Source: Melioribacteraceae bacterium
GTDB taxonomy: Bacteria; Bacteroidota; Ignavibacteria; Ignavibacteriales; Melioribacteraceae
Direction: 5' to 3'
DNA length: 15,585 bases
Assembly (NCBI GenBank): GCA_026983755.1
Contig: JALSTL010000064.1
Span: 1 to 15,585, forward strand
Under the pieces are notes generated by a model. It made no database searches. It worked only from the letters and a program-made list of their open reading frames with translations, and was not told the DNA's origin. The number at the start of each line of letters is the position of its first letter. The stretch's first letter is position 1. Of the stretch, positions 1 through 6,889 are shown in pieces. Both the position numbers and the translations under genes were made by a program.

Positions 1-111
1 GAAAACAACAAAATAGTTAATTCCGGAATTTATATTTACAGAGTTGTGGCATATAACAGTATTGGGGAAAAAATTGAAGAAAAAATAGGGAAGTTTGCCG
101 TTACTCGCTAG
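1..111 (+). CDS. 3' end of an unidentified gene, probably an exported protein
   Basis: An open frame runs from the first base to a TAG at 109-111 and encodes the last 36 residues of a protein. The start lies outside the window. The visible tail contains 'SGIYIYRVVAYNSIGEK' and ends 'GKFAVTR'. This resembles the final beta strands of FlgD-like or T9SS-type C-terminal domains common in this lineage, where a 'GIYxYR' strand is followed by a turn and a last hydrophobic strand. The LamG protein at 2351-3361 has the comparable 'SGIYFYNLKTKN' near its own end. A hairpin with a T-run follows within 70 bases, so this gene is probably transcribed separately from pgsA. The frame is clear. The exported-protein reading is inference from a short fragment, and the main function cannot be known from here. 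Confidence 0.6.
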   Translation, partial: ENNKIVNSGIYIYRVVAYNSIGEKIEEKIGKFAVTR

Positions 112-146
112 CATATTTTACAAAACGAAAGTTTATTTTCCGCTTT

Positions 147-177
147 AAGCAATCTTTATGTAAATTGCTTTTCTTTT
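147..177 (+). terminator. Rho-independent terminator-like hairpin
   Basis: A perfect 7-bp stem pairs AAGCAAT (147-153) with ATTGCTT (164-170) around a 10-base loop. TTCTTTT (171-177) follows directly. It lies 35 bases after the stop of the partial gene and before pgsA, the right place to end the upstream transcript. The stem has only two GC pairs, so termination strength is uncertain. Confidence 0.55.
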
Positions 178-204
178 AAAAATACTTTCAAATAAAACTA
201 TAAT
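176..204 (+). promoter_or_regulatory. Candidate sigma-70-type promoter for pgsA-ftsY
   Basis: A perfect TATAAT at 199-204 lies 17 bases after TTAAAA (176-181), which matches the -35 consensus at four of six positions. The ATG of pgsA follows 18 bases later. The position just after a terminator-like hairpin supports it. In sequence this AT-rich, TATAAT can occur by chance, so the call stays tentative. Confidence 0.35.
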
Positions 205-222
205 GAAATAAAATATAAATAA

Positions 223-798
223 ATGAAAATTCAAATTAAACAAATAAATACTTTTTCTAATTATATCAGTTTATCCAGAATACTTTTGGCAATACCAATT
301 TATTATTTTGTAAGCAATATAGAAGCCATAGAACATTCAAGAATCATTCTACTTGTATTATATATTTTAGCTTATATTACGGATTTACTAGACGGATATT
401 TTGCCAGAAGAAATAACGAAATAACCGAACTTGGGAAAATAATAGACCCGCTTGCCGATAAAATACTTGTAATTATGATTGTTACATATTTATATTATTT
501 TAATCTGCTCCCGAGTTATTATTTTTGGATTATTATTCTTAGAGATTTAATTATATTTACCGGTGGAATTTTTGTAAGTAATAAATTAGGTAAAGTTTTA
601 CCTTCCAATTACTTCGGGAAGTTTACCGTATTTTCGATCGGATTATTTATTATTGCCGTTACCATTGGGCTAAACCCCGAAAATTTGGTTTATTACATTC
701 TACTTAACGGAAGTATTATATTAAGTTTCGGTTCCGTAATTTCTTATGGACTAAGAGCATTTAACGAAATAAAAAGGAACAAAGATGGGATTATTTAA
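223..798 (+). CDS. pgsA: CDP-diacylglycerol--glycerol-3-phosphate 3-phosphatidyltransferase
   Basis: This integral membrane enzyme transfers the phosphatidyl group of CDP-diacylglycerol to glycerol-3-phosphate. The product is phosphatidylglycerol phosphate, the committed precursor of phosphatidylglycerol and cardiolipin. At 191 residues it has the usual size. The CDP-alcohol phosphotransferase signature D-x2-D-G-x2-A-R-x8-G-x3-D-x3-D is complete: D54, D57, G58, A61, R62, G71, D75 and D79. Hydrophobic segments near residues 15-32, 40-54, 80-98, 102-118, 134-150 and 155-175 fit the family's six-helix fold. The start at 223 has no clear Shine-Dalgarno sequence. The previous ATG (203) hits a stop almost at once, so 223 is the sensible choice. 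The 3' end overlaps ftsY by 14 bases, implying cotranscription. Other CDP-alcohol phosphotransferases such as PssA share the signature, but length and overall match favour PgsA. Confidence 0.9.
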   Translation: MKIQIKQINTFSNYISLSRILLAIPIYYFVSNIEAIEHSRIILLVLYILAYITDLLDGYFARRNNEITELGKIIDPLADKILVIMIVTYLYYFNLLPSYYFWIIILRDLIIFTGGIFVSNKLGKVLPSNYFGKFTVFSIGLFIIAVTIGLNPENLVYYILLNGSIILSFGSVISYGLRAFNEIKRNKDGII

Positions 799-1723
799 AA
801 ACATAAATTTTAACAAACTCAAAGGCGGTCTTTCCAAAACAAGAGAAAAAATTGTTTCAAGCATAACCGAAACCATTAGCGGAAAAGCAAAAATAGATGA
901 AGAAGTATTGGAAGAGCTTGAAGAAGCATTAATAACGGCAGATATAGGCATGGAAACCGCAGAAAGAATAATCGACAAAACCAGACGATCTCTTAAAGCT
1001 GAAAAAGAAAGATCGGAAAACAAAATAATAGAAATTATTAAAACAGAGCTTGTTAAAGTACTGGAAGAACACAACAACGAAATAAGCGAAGCCGAAAAAA
1101 TTAAAATGTATAAACCTTATGTTATTCTTGTTATAGGAGTAAACGGAGCAGGTAAAACAACTACAATCGGGAAACTTGCCAATAACTATAGAAATTCCGG
1201 ATTGAAAGTAATGATTGGTTCTGCCGATACATTCAGAGCCGCTGCAAACGAACAATTGGAAACTTGGGCATATCGCGCTGGTGTTGATATTATTAAACGA
1301 CAACATGGTGCCGATCCTTCGGCTGTTGCTTACGATACGTTAACAGAAGCAAAAAAAAATAATGCCGATATTGTTATAATTGATACTGCAGGTCGTTTAC
1401 ATACAAAAAATAATTTAATGGAAGAACTTAAAAAAATTAAAAAAGTACTTGGTAAAGTTATAGATTATGCTCCTAACGAAACTTATCTTGTTATTGATGG
1501 AAACACCGGACAAAACGCTTTGATGCAAGCCAGAGAGTTTTCAAAATATACTGCTCTTACAGGATTAATAATTACAAAATTAGACGGAACGGCAAAAGGC
1601 GGTATTGTATTCAAAATTACTACAGAGCAAAAAATTCCGGTAAAATACATCGGAGTTGGCGAGGGAATTGATGACCTTCAAAATTTTCAACCGAAAGAAT
1701 TTGTAAATGCTCTGCTGGGATAA
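785..1723 (+). CDS. ftsY: Signal recognition particle receptor FtsY
   Basis: FtsY is the membrane-associated GTPase that docks SRP-bound ribosomes at the SecYEG translocon. The 312-residue protein is a compact NG form without the long acidic A domain of the E. coli protein. An N-domain helical bundle spans about 20-105. The G domain has a P-loop GVNGAGKTT (118-126), DTFRAAA (148-154), DTAGR (200-204), TKLD (264-267) and the closing segment GVGEGIDDLQNF (290-301). DTFRAAA and this closing segment separate FtsY from the SRP protein Ffh, which would also carry a methionine-rich M domain that is absent here. AAAGGA (773-778) lies six bases before the ATG and supports the start. The gene overlaps pgsA by 14 bases, and the NUDIX gene follows 9 bases after its stop. 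Confidence 0.96.
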   Translation: MGLFKNINFNKLKGGLSKTREKIVSSITETISGKAKIDEEVLEELEEALITADIGMETAERIIDKTRRSLKAEKERSENKIIEIIKTELVKVLEEHNNEISEAEKIKMYKPYVILVIGVNGAGKTTTIGKLANNYRNSGLKVMIGSADTFRAAANEQLETWAYRAGVDIIKRQHGADPSAVAYDTLTEAKKNNADIVIIDTAGRLHTKNNLMEELKKIKKVLGKVIDYAPNETYLVIDGNTGQNALMQAREFSKYTALTGLIITKLDGTAKGGIVFKITTEQKIPVKYIGVGEGIDDLQNFQPKEFVNALLG

Positions 1724-1732
1724 GCTGATTTT

Positions 1733-2278
1733 ATGTATAGAAATAAATTGTTAAATCTTTTATCGGATTATGCTTTAAAATATCCTAACGAAAAAAACAT
1801 TGTAAAGCGTTTTATAAATTTTATAAATGAAAACAAAAATTGTTTCAACAGAAATTTATTAAACGGACACATAACGGGTTCGGCCTGGGTATTGAATAAT
1901 AATAAAACAAGCGTACTTTTAACACATCACAAAAAACTTCATAAATGGCTCCAACTTGGCGGACACGCTGACGGTAATTCCGATATTCTTAACGTTGCAC
2001 TAAAAGAAGTTTATGAAGAAAGCGGATTGACAAATTTGGAAATCGTTTCAAATAGAATTTTCGATTTGGATATTCATTCTATTCCAGCTCGGAAAAATGA
2101 ACCCGAACACTATCATTACGATGTTCGTTTTTTATTTAAAACCAATGGGAACCAAAAATTTATAGTTAGTAAAGAATCATTCTCGTTACGGTGGATTAAC
2201 TTAAATGAAGTTCATAAACTTACAAATGAAAACTCAATTATAAGAATGGTAAACAAAACTTTTGAATTTTATTATTAG
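1733..2278 (+). CDS. NUDIX hydrolase with a degenerate Nudix box
   Basis: The 181-residue protein belongs to the NUDIX superfamily, whose members hydrolyse nucleoside diphosphates linked to another group. The order of conserved blocks is: N-terminal helical part (1-45), 'HITGSAWVL' (46-54), 'KWLQLGGHADG' (71-81), the helix ending KEVYEESGL (91-99), and 'EHYHYDVRFLF' (125-135). The Nudix box GX5EX7REUXEEXGU is mostly present. Counting from G77, however, the first glutamate is Ser83 and the arginine is Lys91. The metal-binding E92, E95 and E96 are kept, so activity is still plausible. The GGHADG form is shared with a recurrent subgroup annotated only as NUDIX hydrolase or ADP-ribose pyrophosphatase-like, so the substrate cannot be named. 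It starts 9 bases after ftsY and is probably cotranscribed with it. Confidence 0.82.
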   Translation: MYRNKLLNLLSDYALKYPNEKNIVKRFINFINENKNCFNRNLLNGHITGSAWVLNNNKTSVLLTHHKKLHKWLQLGGHADGNSDILNVALKEVYEESGLTNLEIVSNRIFDLDIHSIPARKNEPEHYHYDVRFLFKTNGNQKFIVSKESFSLRWINLNEVHKLTNENSIIRMVNKTFEFYY

Positions 2279-2290
2279 TTTTATTATAAT
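2262..2290 (+). promoter_or_regulatory. Candidate sigma-70-type promoter for the LamG/T9SS gene
   Basis: TTGAAT (2262-2267), a 17-base spacer and a perfect TATAAT (2285-2290) form the best promoter-like arrangement in the window. It overlaps the last codons of the NUDIX gene. The predicted transcript would start near 2297 and leave a leader of about 54 bases before the ATG at 2351. It suggests the secreted protein is expressed independently of pgsA-ftsY. Confidence 0.5.
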
Positions 2291-2350
2291 TAAAGTTTAA
2301 AGTTGATAAAATGTCTTAAATTAAAATATTTAAAAAGGAAAGGAAATGTA

Positions 2351-3361
2351 ATGAAAAAAATATTTATACTGTTTGTTTTAACTTTTACCTTAAATATTGT
2401 TGCGCAAACAGAGCAACCGGATGAACATACGGTTGCTTTATATCTTTTTAATAAAGGAGAAGGTGATACATTATTTGATTACTCCGGACATAACTTAAAC
2501 GGGATACTTAAAAATCAAACCGATTGGGTTAACGGCGGAGGTATTTCTTTTAACGGTTCTAATTATATTGAAATACCACATAACAATTTGCTTAACCCCG
2601 GTAACGGTAGTTGGACTGTTGAAATTGTTTTTGCTACCGATATCAATAAATTAAAAAATGACAGTCCTACAAAAACAAATTCGATTTTAACAAAAAATGA
2701 CGAAGATTTCGGAAACGGATATAATATTCATTTCAATTGGGGTAAAAAAAAAGTTTTTGCTTTAATGGACGACAATACAAACCAACCGCAAAATTCATTA
2801 ACCGGAACCGATTTTGAATATATTTCCGGAACACATCATCTTGCTATGGTTTATGATAAAGATTCAAGTAAATTATCAATATATCTAGATGATAAATTTG
2901 GCAGTTCCGTTAAAACGAATATGGAAGAAATTACTCCCGAAGCACCTTTGTTTATAGGCAAATATAATCAAACTTCTCAAAATTATACGCAATATTTTAA
3001 GGGAATTGTATATAAAATAAGAATTTCGGATATTGCCAGAAATCCCGATGATTTTATTACAAGCATTAAAGAAAATAATAAACAAAAAGGAGAACGTTTT
3101 AAATTTGCACTAAATCAAAATTATCCTAATCCTTTTAATCCCTCAACTAAAATTACATTTTCATTAGACAGACGGGAGCATGTTGTTCTTAAAATATTTA
3201 ATATACTCGGTCAAGAAATAACGGAATTAATTAATGCCGAGAAACCGAAAGGTTTTTATTCAATTAATTTCAACGCCGAAAATTTACCGAGTGGAATTTA
3301 TTTTTATAATCTTAAAACAAAAAACAACAGCATTGTAAAATCTATGGTATTACAAAAATAG
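2351..3361 (+). CDS. Secreted LamG-domain protein with type IX secretion C-terminal sorting domain
   Basis: The 336-residue protein should be exported. It has a signal peptide at 1-18 (MKK start, hydrophobic core, likely cleavage around 'VAQ'). A concanavalin A-like/LamG jelly-roll domain covers about 25-235: 'ALYLFNKGEGD' opens it, 'NYIEIPHN' and 'WTVEIVF' are core strands, and 'YKIRISDIAR' closes it. A C-terminal T9SS type A sorting domain runs from about 252 to 336, opening with 'NQNYPNPFNPSTKI' and ending with 'GIYFYNLKTKN' and 'SMVLQK'. LamG domains often bind glycans or act as adhesion modules. No catalytic site is visible, so a binding role is likely and the ligand is unknown. A TTG at 2303 would add 16 residues before the signal peptide. 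I prefer the ATG at 2351 because AAAGGA (2339-2344) lies six bases ahead and the signal peptide then begins at residue 1. It sits between lipid and signalling genes with no obvious link to them. Confidence 0.85.
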   Translation: MKKIFILFVLTFTLNIVAQTEQPDEHTVALYLFNKGEGDTLFDYSGHNLNGILKNQTDWVNGGGISFNGSNYIEIPHNNLLNPGNGSWTVEIVFATDINKLKNDSPTKTNSILTKNDEDFGNGYNIHFNWGKKKVFALMDDNTNQPQNSLTGTDFEYISGTHHLAMVYDKDSSKLSIYLDDKFGSSVKTNMEEITPEAPLFIGKYNQTSQNYTQYFKGIVYKIRISDIARNPDDFITSIKENNKQKGERFKFALNQNYPNPFNPSTKITFSLDRREHVVLKIFNILGQEITELINAEKPKGFYSINFNAENLPSGIYFYNLKTKNNSIVKSMVLQK

Positions 3362-3455
3362 AATTTTCTTTTTGGGGAAATAATACACTTAGTTGGAATT
3401 TTGTTATTATTTAAATTGAAAAAAATATTTTTCGTTAGAAAATAAAATAACCAAT

Positions 3456-4379
3456 TTGAAAAAATTCTTATACATTATAAATCCTACGGCAGGAAAGGGA
3501 AGAGGCAATAAAACAATTCAAAAAGTTCATTATTACTGTGATAAAAACAAAATTAATTATAAAGTTTCAATTACAAAATATCACAAGCATGCAACCGAAA
3601 TAGCAAAAAATGAAAATTCGAATTTCACACATATTATTGCCGTAGGTGGCGACGGCACAGCCAATGAAGTATTAAACGGAATAGATTTTAACCGAAAGAT
3701 TATTTTTGCCGCTTTGCAAGTTGGTACTGGAAACGATTTAATAAAAAACTATAATTTCCCCAAACAAATAAATGATGCGCTTTCCGTAATTCATAATGAA
3801 ACAAAACAAGAAATAAAAAAAATAGATATAGGAAAAGTTACTTTTAAGAATGCTAATTCAAACAAGTTAAAGGAACATCTTTTTATAAACAACTTAGGAA
3901 TTGGTTTTGATGCTTACGTTGGTTATTTAAACATGCATGATAAATTGTTAAAAGGAATTTCATCCTATGTACTGGCAGTATTTAAAGCTTTAATTAAATA
4001 TAAAATGCTGGAATGTGATATTCTTTTTAACGATAAAATTTTTAGTGGCAAAAAACTTATGATAACAATAGGTAACGGAATTTCATCCGGAGGAGGCTTC
4101 TATTTAACTCCCAATGCCATTATTGACGATGAACTTTTGGATATAAGTATTTTTGAAAAATTAAGTAGATTCAAATTGCTTAAAGTTTTGCCCAAAGCAT
4201 TATTAAACAAACTTGAAACAGTTAGCGAAGCAAAAATGTATAATAGCAAAAGAGTTGAAATTAAATTAAAAGAACCGTATTTTATGCATTGCGACGGTGA
4301 AGTTATTTCAAACAATGTAACTTCGGCTACTGTAAAATGTTTACCGTCTGCATTAAAAATTATAACGGGGAAAAAATAA
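3456..4379 (+). CDS. Diacylglycerol kinase family lipid kinase (YegS/BmrU/DgkB type)
   Basis: The 307-residue protein belongs to the DAGK catalytic-domain family, soluble kinases that phosphorylate membrane lipids, typically diacylglycerol recycled to phosphatidic acid. Visible hallmarks are 'INPTAGKGRG' (8-17), the nucleotide-binding GGDGT (64-68) with 'NEVLNGI' after it, GTGND (90-94), GIGFDA (148-153), 'GNGISSGGGF' (206-215), 'DDELLDI' (224-230) and 'CDGE' (279-282). The start is TTG. The same frame has a TGA at 3417-3419 and no ATG in between, and the family's beta-strand 1 begins immediately ('MKKFLYIINP'). A role in phospholipid turnover fits the nearby pgsA, but the true lipid substrate is not visible. 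The next small gene follows 5 bases after the stop. Confidence 0.85.
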   Translation: MKKFLYIINPTAGKGRGNKTIQKVHYYCDKNKINYKVSITKYHKHATEIAKNENSNFTHIIAVGGDGTANEVLNGIDFNRKIIFAALQVGTGNDLIKNYNFPKQINDALSVIHNETKQEIKKIDIGKVTFKNANSNKLKEHLFINNLGIGFDAYVGYLNMHDKLLKGISSYVLAVFKALIKYKMLECDILFNDKIFSGKKLMITIGNGISSGGGFYLTPNAIIDDELLDISIFEKLSRFKLLKVLPKALLNKLETVSEAKMYNSKRVEIKLKEPYFMHCDGEVISNNVTSATVKCLPSALKIITGKK

Positions 4380-4384
4380 GTAAA

Positions 4385-4597
4385 ATGTTTATTAAAAAAG
4401 CAAAACATAAAGTATTCGATTACCAGCCCAGATATTACGATCCTTCGAAAGACGAAGATGAAAGACGCAAAAGAAAACTTGCTTTCAAATCGAACTTAAA
4501 ATACAATAGAAACAGCGGTAAAAAGTCGTTATTAATGTTAATAATAATGGCGTTATTTGTGCTTTACTTGTTTTTGTATTTTAACGGTTACTTTTAA
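4385..4597 (+). CDS. Small single-span membrane protein of unknown function
   Basis: The 70-residue protein is not one I can name. It has a highly charged soluble N-terminal half containing 'VFDYQPRYYDPSKDEDERRK' (10-29), a basic stretch to about 47, and one predicted membrane helix at about 48-66 that ends almost at the C-terminus ('LYFNGYF'). By the positive-inside rule the N-terminal half would be cytoplasmic. An in-frame ATG at 4337 would extend it by 16 residues inside the lipid kinase. I chose 4385 because it follows the kinase stop by 5 bases, the usual spacing for coupled genes, and gives a start with no overlap. The ordered YQPRYYDP segment and the clear helix argue for a real gene. 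Function is unknown. Confidence 0.65.
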   Translation: MFIKKAKHKVFDYQPRYYDPSKDEDERRKRKLAFKSNLKYNRNSGKKSLLMLIIMALFVLYLFLYFNGYF

Positions 4598-4671
4598 AAA
4601 ATTCACACTAAAAAAGAGTTTTATTTTTAACCGATTGCAAATTGTTTCGGCAAAGTAAATTACTTATCGAT

Positions 4672-4758
4672 TTGAAAAAGGAAAATATGTTAGTTTACAT
4701 AATATACATTATAGGACATTTGTACTTATTTAGTTATATCATTATTTTCCTTTTGCAA
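4672..4758. repeat. Long imperfect inverted repeat between convergent operons
   Basis: A left arm at 4672-4687 (TTGAAAAAGGAAAATA) pairs with a right arm at 4743-4758 (TATTTTCCTTTTGCAA). Fifteen of 16 positions match, including a perfect inner 12-bp stem, and a 55-base spacer separates the arms. The repeat sits between the end of the plus-strand block (4597) and the end of the minus-strand dehydrogenase (4772), where a bidirectional terminator or transcript-end stabiliser would be expected. The long loop and A/T-rich arms are unusual for a simple intrinsic terminator. Confidence 0.6.
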
Positions 4759-4771
4759 TTCAATTTATTTT

Positions 4772-5620
4772 TCAATACTTAAAAAATCCTTCACCGGTTT
4801 TTCTTCCTAATTTATTTGCCGCTACCATTTTTTTTAATAACGGGCATGGTCTGTATTTCGAATCGTTAAATCCTTCGTAAAGAACATTCATAATTGCCAA
4901 ACAAACATCTAGACCAATAAAATCTGCTAATGTTAAAGGTCCCATAGGATGTGCCATTCCCAACTTCATGACTGTATCTATATGTTCGGCCGAAGCAACA
5001 TTTTCATATAGAGTATATATTGCTTCGTTAATCATTGGCATTAAAATTCTATTTGATATAAACCCAGGATAATCTTGTACTTCAACCGGTGTTTTGCCAA
5101 GTTTTTCCGATAATAATTTTACGGTATTAAATGTTTCATCCGTTGTTGAATAACCCCTTATAATTTCCACCAATTTCATAATCGGTACGGGATTCATAAA
5201 ATGCATTCCGATAAATTTTTCCGGACGAGATACGGAAGACAATTCGGTTATGGAAATTGACGATGTATTAGAAGCAAAAATAGTTTCAGCTTTAACTATT
5301 TCTTGTAACTGCTTAAATATATTAGTTTTAACGGATTTATTTTCAGTAACCGCTTCAATAATAAAATCGGTTTTTTCATTTACGTTTTCTACTCCAATTA
5401 CCGGTTTTATTCTATCCAAAATATTGTTTTTCTCATTTTCATTAATAACATTTTTTTTAATTTGTCTATCCAAATTTTTATTTATTGTAGCCAAACCTCT
5501 ATCAACAAAGTCTTTTTTAATATCAACAAAATCCACCTCAAAACCGTTTTGAGCAAAAACATGGGCAATTCCGTTTCCCATTGTGCCTGCACCAATTACA
5601 GTAATATTTTTAATATCCAT
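4772..5620 (-). CDS. hbd: 3-hydroxyacyl-CoA (3-hydroxybutyryl-CoA) dehydrogenase
   Basis: The enzyme interconverts acetoacetyl-CoA and 3-hydroxybutyryl-CoA with NAD(P)(H). At 282 residues it is the short single-function form. The N-terminal Rossmann fold has GAGTMG (10-15), and D33 at the end of strand 2 favours NAD(H). Catalytic-site residues of the family are present: Ser119 in 'SNTSSISI', His140 in 'GMHFMNPVP', Glu152 in 'VEII' and Asn190 in 'GFISNR'. The C-terminal domain ends in the typical 'GRKTGEGFFKY'. GAGG six bases before the ATG (minus strand, 5630-5627) supports the start. The thiolase stop is 11 bases upstream, so the two form an operon catalysing consecutive steps. Crotonase and acyl-CoA dehydrogenase are not in the window, so direction (butyrate-type synthesis or beta-oxidation) is open. 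PaaH-type dehydrogenases are the main alternative. Confidence 0.9.
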   Translation of the reverse strand: MDIKNITVIGAGTMGNGIAHVFAQNGFEVDFVDIKKDFVDRGLATINKNLDRQIKKNVINENEKNNILDRIKPVIGVENVNEKTDFIIEAVTENKSVKTNIFKQLQEIVKAETIFASNTSSISITELSSVSRPEKFIGMHFMNPVPIMKLVEIIRGYSTTDETFNTVKLLSEKLGKTPVEVQDYPGFISNRILMPMINEAIYTLYENVASAEHIDTVMKLGMAHPMGPLTLADFIGLDVCLAIMNVLYEGFNDSKYRPCPLLKKMVAANKLGRKTGEGFFKY

Positions 5621-5631
5621 AATATACCTCG

Positions 5632-6813
5632 TTAATAATTATAGTTTTTAACTATTAAAGCGGCGGCTTCACCGCCACCGATGCATAATGAAGCCAAACC
5701 GTAATTTGACTTTCTTTTAAGCATTTCATGAAGCAAAGTAACAAGTATTCGTGTTCCGCTTGCTCCTATTGGATGTCCGATTGCAATTGCACCTCCGTTT
5801 ACATTAACATTATCGGTAGTTAAACCAAGCGTTTTATTTACGGCAAGCGAAACAACTGCGAAAGCTTCATTTATTTCGAACAAGTCAATATCCGATATTT
5901 TTAAATTAGCTTTTTGCAAAACTTTGGTTATGGCATCTGCCGGTGCAGTAGGAAATTCTATAGGAGCTTTTGCAGCGGAAGCTTGAGCAATAATTTCAAA
6001 TTTCGGTTTTAAGCCCAATTCCAGAGCTTTTTGTTCGGACATAATCAAAACCGCTGCGGCACCATCGTTAATTTTTGATGAATTTGCAGCTGTAACAATT
6101 CCCTCTTTTTCAAATGCCGGACGCAACATAGGAATTTTTTCATATTTTACTTTTGAAATTTCTTCGTCTTCTTTTATTACAACCTCTTCCCTTTTATTTT
6201 TTACCGTTATAGGTACAATTTCATCAATAAATCTGCCGTTTTTATTTGCTTTGTTAGCACGTTTATAAGATTCAATTGCAAAATCATCAATTTCTTCGCG
6301 TGTAAATTTAAATTTTCTGGCACAAGATTCTGCACAACTGCCCATGTGAATATTATTATATGCATCCCACAAACCGTCGTTTACAAGCGAATCTATAAGT
6401 TTCCCGTTACCTAATCTGTAGCCGGAACGAGCTTTTGGTAATAAATAAGGTACATTGGACATACTTTCCATTCCTCCTGCAATAATAACCTCTGCATCGT
6501 TGCATTTGATAGCTTGATCGGCAAGCATAACGGATTTTAATCCGCTTCCGCACACTTTATTGATTGTTAAACATTCAACTTTAACAGGTAATCCGCCAAA
6601 AATTGCCGCTTGTCGCGCCGGGGCTTGGCCAATACCGGCAGTTAGAACGTTTCCCATGATAACTTCGTCAACTTCGTTTTTATCCAATTTAACATTTTCC
6701 ATAATATCTTTTATAACCATGCTCCCAAGTTGCGGGGCGGTTAACGAAGATAATGCTCCCATAAAAGAACCTACCGCTGTTCTTTTAGCTTCAACAATTA
6801 CTGTTTTTTTCAT
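5632..6813 (-). CDS. Acetyl-CoA C-acetyltransferase (thiolase)
   Basis: This thiolase condenses two acetyl-CoA to acetoacetyl-CoA or cleaves 3-ketoacyl-CoA in reverse. The 393-residue length is standard. Catalytic residues are visible: nucleophile Cys88 in 'NKVCGSGLKSV', the NEAF motif (315-318), His347 in 'GHPIGASG' and Cys377 in 'SLCIGGGEAAAL'. The loop motif 'NDGAAAV' (249-255) is intact, although the usual 'TAGNASG' before it reads 'TAANSSK'. The length and 'QAPARQA' segment (63-69) fit biosynthetic AtoB/ThlA/PhaA-type enzymes, but sequence alone does not separate these from FadA. AAGG lies seven bases before the ATG. It is the first gene of the pair with the downstream dehydrogenase. A 76-base gap separates it from ricT, so it may have its own promoter. 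Confidence 0.92.
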   Translation of the reverse strand: MKKTVIVEAKRTAVGSFMGALSSLTAPQLGSMVIKDIMENVKLDKNEVDEVIMGNVLTAGIGQAPARQAAIFGGLPVKVECLTINKVCGSGLKSVMLADQAIKCNDAEVIIAGGMESMSNVPYLLPKARSGYRLGNGKLIDSLVNDGLWDAYNNIHMGSCAESCARKFKFTREEIDDFAIESYKRANKANKNGRFIDEIVPITVKNKREEVVIKEDEEISKVKYEKIPMLRPAFEKEGIVTAANSSKINDGAAAVLIMSEQKALELGLKPKFEIIAQASAAKAPIEFPTAPADAITKVLQKANLKISDIDLFEINEAFAVVSLAVNKTLGLTTDNVNVNGGAIAIGHPIGASGTRILVTLLHEMLKRKSNYGLASLCIGGGEAAALIVKNYNY

Positions 6814-6846
6814 ATTTAAACCTTAAATATTTGTGTGTATGTTAAA

Positions 6847-6852
6847 ATTATA
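6847..6852 (-). promoter_or_regulatory. Possible -10 element upstream of the thiolase
   Basis: On the minus strand a perfect TATAAT lies in the 76-base gap between ricT and the thiolase, 33 bases before the ATG. The sequence 17 bases upstream is a poor -35 match. It may let the acyl-CoA genes be expressed apart from the M23-DUF2795-holB-ricT run. AT-rich background makes chance likely. Confidence 0.25.
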
Positions 6853-6889
6853 AATTTTTTGAATAAACGAATTGAGAATAATCCGAAGC

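Noticed and set aside
751..1306. Two minus-strand open frames across ftsY.
   Set aside because: They lie antisense to the FtsY GTPase domain, whose motifs are unambiguous, and have serine/phenylalanine-rich composition typical of reverse-strand shadows.
2303..2350. TTG-initiated extension of the LamG protein by 16 residues.
   Set aside because: The ATG at 2351 has a good AAAGGA six bases ahead and starts a proper signal peptide, whereas the extension would place charged residues before it.
4337..4384. Longer start for the small membrane protein inside the lipid kinase gene.
   Set aside because: It would require a 43-base overlap, while the ATG at 4385 follows the kinase stop by 5 bases. The upstream residues add no recognisable feature.
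4687..4782. A 31-codon plus-strand reading frame encoding a hydrophobic peptide, preceded by AAAGGA four bases before the ATG.
   Set aside because: The apparent ribosome binding site is part of the left arm of the inverted repeat, the frame runs into the 3' end of the dehydrogenase on the other strand, and AT-rich DNA readily yields short hydrophobic frames. Not supported as a gene.
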